A stretch of 64,000 nt of DNA. Origin: Diphasiastrum complanatum. Its lineage: Eukaryota; Streptophyta; Lycopodiopsida; Lycopodiales; Lycopodiaceae. Where the stretch lies: assembly GCA_029204225.1 (NCBI GenBank), contig CM055109.1, positions 6,669,982 to 6,733,981 on the forward strand. Reading direction: 5' to 3'. The position numbers and the translations under genes were made by a program. The notes under the pieces were generated by a model. The model did not search any database and had not been told where the DNA came from. It saw only the letters and a list, made by a program, of their open reading frames with translations. This document shows positions 56,686-64,000 of the stretch, in pieces. How positions within the stretch are numbered: position 1 is the stretch's first letter; every line of letters starts with the position of its first letter.

Positions 56686-56689
<4 letters not shown>

Positions 56690-58876
56690 GATTATGGAAA
56701 ATCAGGTTAATGGATGTTAGGGTTAGATTATCATCATAAGCTTGCATAACATTTTGTGAATAAGCTTTGCTCTCATGGGATCGAATTACCACATGACATG
56801 AAATAAGAATCCACTTCCTATCTTGTTTGGCTTGTCTTGTTTGAAAATAAGATTTGAAGATAGGTGAGGAAACATCTCTACAATTTTGGCATCTTTGCGG
56901 GGGCAATCGCCATTATTTTCAGTTTGTTAGAATGATTGTGATGGTTGGATGGATGTGAGAGAAATGCTTCACCAACTTTCTTTCAATAGTACTCAATGGA
57001 GCAAAATCAAGAATTAGTCCCTGAATCTTGTGTAATGATGAATAGAGCTATATTTCGAGTACAAGCCTTGGGCCAGGATTATTAAAAAGTTAGAGAAACA
57101 AAAAAATTTGCTTCACTTTCACATAGGAACTACTCCCATTACTAATAGAAGAAGTTCCCGATCGAGAAATATTCAATTTACTTTCTGATTCCTACTTGAA
57201 TCCTATTGAAAATGGAAAACATAAAATCAAAAAAAATTTGCTTGATTTTATGGTGCTAATTTAAGACTCAAACTATTTTGTTTATCAATCTAGGAGATAT
57301 ATCTATGTCAATGAAAATAATTGAAACTCTCACTTTGGAATGCAAAACAGGAAATGATCACAACAAACCTGGCACTTGCATAAAAACTCCAAAATCAATA
57401 TTCAATTCTAACTATCCCAGAGCTTGCATGTTGGTCAGCTTAAAATTGTGGTTCGAATGACTCATAAAAACCCAAAGAAACTCTGGCAGGTACTGAAGTC
57501 CACAACATAGCTCATACAAAAAAGAAACAGTCTACATGTTATGAGAAAACAACCATGTGGAACCAAAACCAGCTTCCAACATGTAACCAATCATTGTGAA
57601 TCAGCCTCCTTGTCCAACAAGAAAAACATATGTCCCTGCAATCATTTACTACCTTCAAGGAAAAGGTCAACTCACCCATATTATTAAGCATGTTTTTGAA
57701 GAACCACACATCTACACAATGTAAAACTGAAAACCAACGAATGTTTAGAGATTTGTCAAATTTTCTGCAAATGTTGTCGATGCAAGCATCAACCTTTCAA
57801 AACTACATGTTTCTCAGTACACATACCTTGAAGAGCAGTGAATCTTCAAAGACTTCCCAAACCTTTTTAAAACATTCACCAAGCAAACATGAACCTTTCA
57901 CAAACACACGATTCTCAAATCACATACATTAGAAAACCGAAACCAGAAGCTATCAGACTGAGGACCACCAACTAGAAGTGGCAGATGCTGCCAAAAAACC
58001 CCAATTGACTGTACCATGCAAAAAATGCCAAAAACCAAAAACCTTCCAAAAATTTGCAAACTGGGCACAACCCAGTGAAAGCAAAAGAAAACAGAACATT
58101 GACCTACATGTTGAAACCAAAACGCAATGGCCAGGTAACGAAAATCTACATACCATGCATGCTTGCCATCCACCTCATAGTCCAGCTTGAGAAAGACATA
58201 GCATGCATCCCACACATGAGAAAGAGAATGGAGCGCACCAACTGTCCACAAAGAAGGAAACCCACACATCATGATGAAAACAACTTCCCCCCTCAACAAA
58301 AAAAAACTGAAAAAACGTAGGCATCCGTCCCACCATGCATGCTCCACCGTATCTGCAACAAACGAGCAAGCAAACACACGTTGCATGCAGTGTGCACGCT
58401 CCACCATCAAGGAAAATTGGCCTCCCTAAAAAACTCGAAGAAGGGAAAAGTGCAGGCGGAGGCCGCTTGTCCTTTCCAAGAGGACATGACATGGGTTGAG
58501 GCAATAAATGCCCACTATTTATTTTAATGAATCCACTTTTTCTTAATTGGATGGACAATACACATATTGTCCCCAAAGGGACCCTTCAGTGCCACATACT
58601 GGCAGGGCCACAAAGCTCCCTCTAGTTTGTCAACAAAAAGCAAGCAATTGTTAAAGCCAATCTATTCGGATCGTATATATAGTTATTGAATTGCTACTAT
58701 TTTTCGAATACAAAAGGTCGATTCAAAGCTTTATTATAGACACTATTTCGCTTTTGTGTTTGCATGCTGCTTCATCTCTTGCATTCACTTTTCTGTTCGT
58801 GATGAAGAAGCAGCCTATCATAGTCATAGCTAGATTGCTTTTGTATTTTATTTATATGTGCAATGTTTAATGAGCT
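56690..58876. other. No recognisable gene
   Basis: Several overlapping open frames (for example 57898-58410 minus, 57630-57932 plus) have no domain and unusual compositions. Short repeats of AAACCTTCCAAAA and AACATGAACCTTTCA type occur at 57850-58060. Nothing assignable. Confidence 0.45.
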
Positions 58877-59680
58877 GTGATGTCTAGGATTTACACCATT
58901 CCTGCAGCAATGGTATGTAGAATACACCGAATTCCGCTGTTTAGCGCATTACCAGATGACATTGGTGATGCTAGACATGCCGTGGTCTATCTGAGGGCCT
59001 GGAGCTTTTTGAAAAGACCATACCGCCATTTTGGAAACCTACCAGTTCTGCCAAAGATGCAAAGAACTCGTAGCCTTTGTCTCATGAAACTGAGGCATTT
59101 TAGCATATTGCAGTACAAGAAGCCTAATGTTGTCTTATTGAACTCCAGTTGCGAAAATCTTTCCAAAGTCGTCGAATCTGGTGAGAATTGTTGAGCTCAA
59201 GTATCTTGTAAGCTTTGTAATTTTCAATGGTTTATGTCAGTAAACAGATAATGCTTGTTCTCTTATTAAATGTATTTTGGTCGATTATTCGCCAAGTAAT
59301 AGCACAGATAGCAAAATCTTATTAAACACCTACCATATATATGTAAAAACCTAAGCTTCTGTAAAGTAACTACAGTTAAAGCATGATTCACAGGTAATTC
59401 AATAATAACTCTTTACTTTGGTGAAGTTTCTCACTGCTCAGACTTGTCTTTATTTATTGAGAATATCAAGCCAGATTGAATTATCAAGTTAGTGTTCTCG
59501 TCTTTCTTCAGCGTGCCAATCTACACTACGCATGACTTATCTCGTTTTACAAATAAATGATTGCAGAAGGCGTGCTCAAATATGGTCAACATAGCTGCTC
59601 AATGCATACCATTACTACGTCTGCGATGCCAGGTGGTGCTGCAGCTTGGTCTAGCAGTGCTTCAAAGTCGGATTTGAAGG
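58877..59680 (+). pseudogene. Possible two-exon host gene relic
   Basis: Exon-like 58877-59179 (RSLCLMKLRHFSILQYKKPN, ending VVESG|GTGAGA) and 59567-59680 (acceptor ATTGCAG, HTITTSAMPGGAAAWSSSAS, SDLK, donor GTGAGC). Codons are less AT-rich than the transposons around. I recognise no family, and the exons are assigned from splice signals only. Confidence 0.25.
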
Positions 59681-60177
59681 TGAGCAGCATTATCATTCTC
59701 GACACAATTTGATTCCCTTTAGGACAAGGCAACCTATCTTTTATCAGTGGGAAGAATGGCATGAAAGATACATTGCTTGAAAGTTTATGCTAAAGAGTCG
59801 TTGTAAATATTCTATATAACCCTCTTTCCTTCACTATCCTGCTGTTAGTGTAGTCGGCTTACAGGGCTTCTGGTTTTCACTTCTTGTACTATGTCATTTT
59901 AAAGTTTAAGGAGGTTCGTGATTGGAGTTTAATAAGTTGTTTACTCACTTAAACCACTGAGAGGCTCTTCAGAAAAATGTTGCTCAGTCTGAATTGCTCC
60001 TTCGATTGGGCGACATGCAAGTGGCTTTTGGTATCTTGACGTCTTGCTTCATTCAACATCCTTATCTATTGCAGACTTTCCCTCTTACATTAGTGTTTAT
60101 GTGACTTCTCTCTGCTTTTGATAGCACCATTTTGGATGTTTTTGGTCTCCTTCTAGGCCTTGGTTCCCAACATTGGC

Positions 60178-60915
60178 TTAGAAGTAGGCTTTGTTACTCT
60201 TCTTTCTACTATTACTTCTGCGCCTGCAACATTCCTTTTGATGGATTCCATGGCTCTTTCGGATAGTCCCTTCAAATTCACACACTAGCAATGAGTACAC
60301 TACTGCAGCATTTAGACTACCAAGTGATTTCTCACACATACCTGGTCCGGGCCATATGCGCTCCGTGTACTCCACCCATCCCCGGTGCAGCTCCCGATCG
60401 TCCAAATCCCGAGTACAGCGCCACAAGGGGTGCAACATGTGGGCTACGGCGTGGATGGGTCGGTGGAAGTAGTCCCATCTGGCCTCCCATATCTGCGAGA
60501 TCTCTTCCCTCCTGCAACAAACAAATTACAATAATCAGTGCACCGTAGCATAAAAGAAACGCAACAAAATTGAGTGAGAAACAACAAACTAGACACTGAA
60601 GAGTCATACCTGTCCTCGTCCAAGGCCGACGTACCTGTCCCTGTCTAGAAGCCCGTGATGTACCATCGGGCCCGTACATGTCCATCAACCTCTGCACCTC
60701 CTCATCAAAAATCTTGGGCAATCAGATATGCCTAATGTCCGCCCATCTGGCCCTCTGACCCGCAGTAAGTGAGCCCTAACCCTAGTGAGTGATCCTGTGA
60801 AGAGCCCACCACAATGCAAGCATCTCCATCTGCTATCTCCTGAGCCATGGTGTATAGCCACATCCCCCTCGATAAGATCAACCTCGGCCCAAAGGCCTCG
60901 GCCCCGCACCGGCAT
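60178..60915 (-). pseudogene. hAT transposase relic with BED-type finger
   Basis: 60685-60915: RWRCLHCGGLFTGSLTRVRA, then HLLRV and a Cys in SDCP, the C-x2-C..H layout of a BED zinc finger as found at the start of plant hAT transposases. 60320-60540: EISQIWEARWDYFHRPIHAV, AHMLHPLWR, RELHRGWVEYTERIWP, the C-terminal region ending at a GTATGT donor. The catalytic middle is missing or scrambled. GC-rich codons. It lies 0.8 kb from a hAT-type miniature element at 61724. Confidence 0.65.
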
Positions 60916-61079
60916 CGTGTCAACACGAGATCAAACCTGCAAACAAAAATAAGCAAGCAAACGTTTAGTAGAAGAAAATACACTGCATTGACCAACATTA
61001 CCAGACTAAAATAGGGCTCAAAACATCAGAGCATACATCACAATGATTCCAATTCATACTATCAAAGCAAGTGATAAGA

Positions 61080-61545
61080 AACACATGGGATTAGGGTGTG
61101 GGAACTGAACGGGCGAATGCCGTTAGCGTGGGAGCCCGTGCAGGCGTAAAGGAGTGCAGTGTAGGCCTAAACCATGCCCTAGGCAGATGCTTGCACGATG
61201 CTCCACTCCTAAACCCTAAAAAACATGGAGTTAGGGAATAGAAATTGAAATTTGTGATACGGACGAAGACGGGCGAAATGGAGGTCACAGGAGTCTTTGC
61301 AGGCATGTGGAAATGCATTCTAGGCTCAGACATCACCTCAATCGGTTGCCTACAAGTCATTTTATGAAAATGGCAAAAAAACACATGCATTTGGAGTGTG
61401 GCGATCAAATCTTCCTGGACTCGCCGTAGCGGCTGAAACTGACGCTGTAGGAATTACCGTGGGCATGATGAAAGGTGGTCTAGAGCCAAACTTCACTCGA
61501 TTTGGTTGCCTACAGCTCAATGTCAACACTTGCAAAAAATCATGC
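61080..61545 (+). repeat. Degenerate ~150-bp tandem repeat, 3 units
   Basis: Units begin near 61085 (CATGGGATTAGGGTGTGGGA), 61225 (CATGGAGTTAGGGAATAGAA) and 61385 (CATGCATTTGGAGTGTGGCG). They share GGCATG..GAAA.G, TCTAGGCTCAGAC, and CTCAATCGGTTGCCTACA / CTCGATTTGGTTGCCTACAG. Strongly diverged, so old. Confidence 0.6.
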
Positions 61546-61723
61546 CTACACTTACCAAAAATTGAAAATCGATGGTATCGCTCCCCACGAAGCTCAGAGC
61601 CCTGGCACCGTGTTATGAGCCTGTAACTAGTGCCGAAACCTAGGGAACTCAGGAGGTCAGATACCACAGTCAAGGGCGTGTCCAATAGCGTACACGTCCA
61701 ACAGGGCAAGACAGTGTGAGTAG

Positions 61724-62305
61724 TAATGTTTCATGGGCACGTTTCGAACGTCGTTTCATACGCGTTTCGAAACGTCTGGTTCAGGTTCGAAACGGGAATT
61801 TTTTTTTAGGTTTTTTTTTTTTTTTTGAAAATGTGTTTTTGAGGGTTTACAGATGTCATAGAAAGTCTAGTAACAAGTAGATACATCCAATTTCATGAGA
61901 ATGCTCTAGAGAATGCAATTTCAAGAGAAGCTGTGTATGGTGACTATGGTCACTTTCCTCAATCAATTATTATACTGTCATGGATAGGTTATTAGGTTGC
62001 GAGAATCTGTTCATGCCCATTGCCAGCACATACTACAAAGCTTATGGCGCGGTTTTTGGGGTTTACAGATGTCATAGACAGTCTAGTAACAAGTAGATAC
62101 ATCCAATTTCATGAGAATGCTCTAGAGAAATTGGAATGCAATTTCAAGAGGAGAAGCTGTGTATGGTGATTATGGTCACTTTCCTCGGTCAATTATTGAA
62201 AGTATTGATACTGTCATGGATAGGTTATTAGGTTGCGAGAATCTGTTCATGCCCATTGCTAGTACATACTACAAAGCTTATGGCGCGGTTTTAGAAAAAA
62301 AAATT

Positions 62306-62355
<50 letters not shown>

Positions 62356-62457
62356 CGGTCGTTTCGAACACTGAAATGGCGTTTCAAAATAGGGTCGTTT
62401 TGTACGTCCCGTTTCGAACGCGTGTCAGCATTCGAAACGCGTTTCGAGGAAACACTG
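61724..62457 (+). mobile_element. hAT-type miniature transposon
   Basis: Flanked by GTGAGTAG at 61716-61723 and 62458-62465 (8 bp, hAT size; a ninth T also matches). Ends read TAATGTTTC on the left and, inverted, CAGTGTTTC on the right, matching the usual hAT CARTGTTTC end. Sub-terminal CGTTTCGAA / TTCGAAACG motifs are abundant on both sides. The interior has two direct ~210-bp copies (about 61845-62050 and 62055-62290) and a T-run of about 50 (62306-62356). No transposase inside; non-autonomous. Confidence 0.8.
61845..62295 (+). repeat. Duplicated ~210-bp insert in the hAT element
   Basis: GGTTTACAGATGTCATAGA to TATGGCGCGGTTTT occurs twice. The second copy has 12- and 15-bp stretches missing from the first and reads in frame as GEAVYGDYGHFPRSIIESID, TVMDRLLGCENLFMPIASTY. 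This looks like an exon picked up from a gene that I cannot name. Confidence 0.7.
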
Positions 62458-62466
62458 GTGAGTAGT

Positions 62467-62675
62467 GTGCCTAGGGACCCTGTCAGCAGGATAGGGCCCC
62501 ACGTTGGGTCCCGACGTGCAGTCGGCCATGTTAGTGCCACATGGCCGACACTTGGCAGTATGCATGCTACCAGTCCTCACACTGGGCTAGGAGGGGATTT
62601 CTCCATATCAGGGAGTAGGCAAGGTTGGGTGGATCAGTTAGTGTTTGCCCTATTGTGATGTTTAGATCTCTAACA
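62467..62675 (+). repeat. 3' part of an LTR, interrupted by the hAT element
   Basis: The LTR end TCTCTAACA lies one base before a primer site. Upstream the sequence continues across the hAT insertion (61640-61715). The start of the LTR was not found. Confidence 0.6.
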
Positions 62676-62676
62676 C

Positions 62677-62689
62677 TGGTATCAGAGCC
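62677..62689 (+). promoter_or_regulatory. tRNA-iMet primer binding site
   Basis: TGGTATCAGAGCC after a one-base spacer from the LTR end. Confidence 0.85.
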
Positions 62690-63573
62690 ATCTCCATCTT
62701 TGGGAGTTTAGTTTTAGCAAGAGAAAGTTATCAGAGTGTACAGAACAATCTTCTAACTTTCAGAAATTAGTGAGGGAGAACCATCGCTGCAGAACCAGTT
62801 CTCTAGCGCTGCACCTTCAGTATAATTTCCTGATTTTCTGAGCGGATTTTGGATCAGACGGGTAGTGCAGGTCCATCGCTGCAGATTAGGCACTCCATCG
62901 CTGTGATTCCAATACAGTTACCTGCTGTCTGAGCGGAATTGGGATCAGAATAGAAGTGCAGGACCATCGCTAGTTGCAGCTTCACAACCTTCCTCAGCGA
63001 GCAGATTTTGAAGGTTAGATTCAAGGCACCATCAGCGCTGGAAAGGGAGAAAGATATTAGCAAATCCATCACTGACTTTTAGTAGACATTTTGGGGTGGA
63101 ATTTCTATCAATTGAAAAAGCCAAGTATGTAGGACTGATCAGCGAGCAGTTTGCCTCCATGAATCTGGAATTTCAGATTAGTTTTTGGGCTTCAAACCTG
63201 AGATTTTTGGAGCAGCAGGGTCGCTAGCCTGACAGCAAGGGTAGTGGGCAAGTAAAATCTGATTTTTTTCTTGCAAATTCAGACCTTCAATTCTGGTTTT
63301 TGGGGACAGCAGACCCACAGCTCTACCAGTGAGGGTTTTTGAGATAGGAGTCCAGAAAGTTCATCAATTTCGAGGGAGGAAACCAGGGTTTCTTTAAGAA
63401 TCTTGTTGCAGTCAGACTTTCCGGATTACCTTCAGTTGTTGCATGCAGATTGGGGAGACAGATTGCACAGCCGAGGAAAGACTGAGGGGTTTCTTGCTTT
63501 TTTCTTTGGAAGCACAGTCCTAAGAGTCAATCTTTCAGTCAGAATCTAAGGTACATCTCTTTCCGTTCCGAAA
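62690..63573 (+). other. Leader of the rightmost LTR element, with repeats
   Basis: A ~90-bp segment containing CTGAGCGGA, TTGGGATCAGA, GTGCAGG and CCATCGCT occurs twice (62837-62880, 62927-62971). CCATCGCTG cores also lie at 62781 and 62895. The motif recalls the array at 13121-13660. Confidence 0.65.
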
Positions 63574-64000
63574 ATGACTGGCCAAGGAGTAGTACCTCCA
63601 CTTGGTAACCAAGGTGGATGAATTGAAACTGGCTTTAGCCAATTTCAAATCCAGTGTGGAAGACTCGTTCGTTGAGCTCAAAGGTTTTATTTTGAGCTCC
63701 GCGAAAGGAAGTCTCCCTTCCACTTCTCAGTGGTCCCCTTCACCACTTCCATCAACATCGGGTGAGCCTCTTCAGTCTCATCCCAGTGTCTTTTAAGACT
63801 TAAAACCTCCTACTTTTATTGGGGAAGAGAAAGATAGAAATGCAGACATTTTACATACCGTCCTCAGCAAATGGAAGAACATTCATGCTCTTAAACAAAC
63901 CCCTGACCATTTGCAAGTAATCGAGGCCAGTCTTTCCCTAGGACCCAAAGCCTATAAGTGGTGGTTAAACCTCCAGGAGACCGGGCAAACCCCCCAGTCA
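63574..64000 (+). pseudogene. 5' part of a gag, running off the window
   Basis: ATG at 63574 (MTGQGVVPPLGNQGG, then TGA in this frame). A shift leads to VTKVDELKLALANFKSSVED and SFVELKGFILSSAKGS. A TAA at 63794 is followed in the same frame by LKPPTFIGEEKDRNADILHT, VLSKWKNIHAL and LGPKAYKWWLNLQETGQ, a retrotransposon Gag capsid start (PPxFxG... W). Two lesions in 430 bp. The lineage, gypsy or copia, cannot be told from this much. Confidence 0.65.

Noticed and set aside
57898-58410. Minus-strand open frame of 170 codons rich in Phe and Trp
   Set aside because: No domain, overlapping open frames on the other strand, and a composition that fits the reverse of AT-rich repeats.
59880-60170. Possible further exons between the two-exon relic and the hAT relic
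   Set aside because: No open stretch longer than about 40 codons with convincing splice sites in either direction.

Overview
The window reads as repeat-dominated nuclear DNA of a land plant with a large genome. It is AT-rich, codes in the standard genetic code, and has GT-AG splice sites. Almost every recognisable gene belongs to a transposable element: Ty1/copia elements with the usual initiator-Met tRNA primer site, CACTA (En/Spm) TNP2 genes, hAT, Gypsy-type, non-LTR and Penelope-like relics. There are also many long GA/CT microsatellites. No intact host gene, rRNA, tRNA or CRISPR array was found. The Penelope-like and unusual non-LTR relics lean slightly toward a non-angiosperm (fern, lycophyte or gymnosperm), but that is inference.

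Layout. 1-4.3 kb: a pol-less copia derivative (element A, minus). 5.4-7.7 kb: a decayed multi-exon gene with a ParB-like segment, cut by the 5' LTR of pol-less copia element B (7.7-11.5 kb, plus). 11.5-14.3 kb: a short LTR with primer site, a regularly spaced 60-bp repeat relic and a GA microsatellite. 14.3-16.9 kb: a Penelope-like RT fragment, a copia protease fragment and pol-less element C, cut by another LTR. 19-23.2 kb: a CACTA fragment and a copia element with gag, protease and integrase whose LTR resembles that of element A, the best local candidate for an autonomous partner. 23.2-27.9 kb: an unidentified exon series, a Gypsy RNase H relic, an LTR holding a solo LTR with TTTTT target duplication, and a copia integrase/RT piece. 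27.9-32.6 kb: no genes.

32.6-36 kb: a minisatellite, a pol-less gag region and a non-LTR RT relic. 35.9-42.6 kb: a CACTA TNP2 gene preceded by a gene with a C2H2-like motif and a SET-like domain, and followed by an opposite-strand DUF4216-like segment. 43-44.8 kb: copia remnants, direct repeats, a palindrome cluster and a second copy of the last exon of the ParB-like gene. 44.8-55.75 kb: a decayed complete copia element. Nested in its RT is the most interesting object here, element D (46,962-52,535): near-identical LTRs, a TGCTT target duplication and one open 1,030-codon frame that joins copia Gag to a long non-Pol region.

55.8-64 kb: microsatellites, a possible two-exon host relic, a hAT transposase relic, a degenerate ~150-bp tandem repeat, a hAT-type miniature element with 8-bp target duplication, and the LTR end, primer site, leader and decayed gag of another LTR element running off the right edge.

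The central theme is a family of copia derivatives (A, B, C, D and a fragment at 25.2-26.3 kb) that keep LTRs, primer site, Gag and sometimes protease, but carry one shared reading frame where integrase, RT and RNase H should be. The frame is alignable between diverged copies, and element D inserted recently. This suggests a retrotransposon lineage that moves using enzymes supplied by others.
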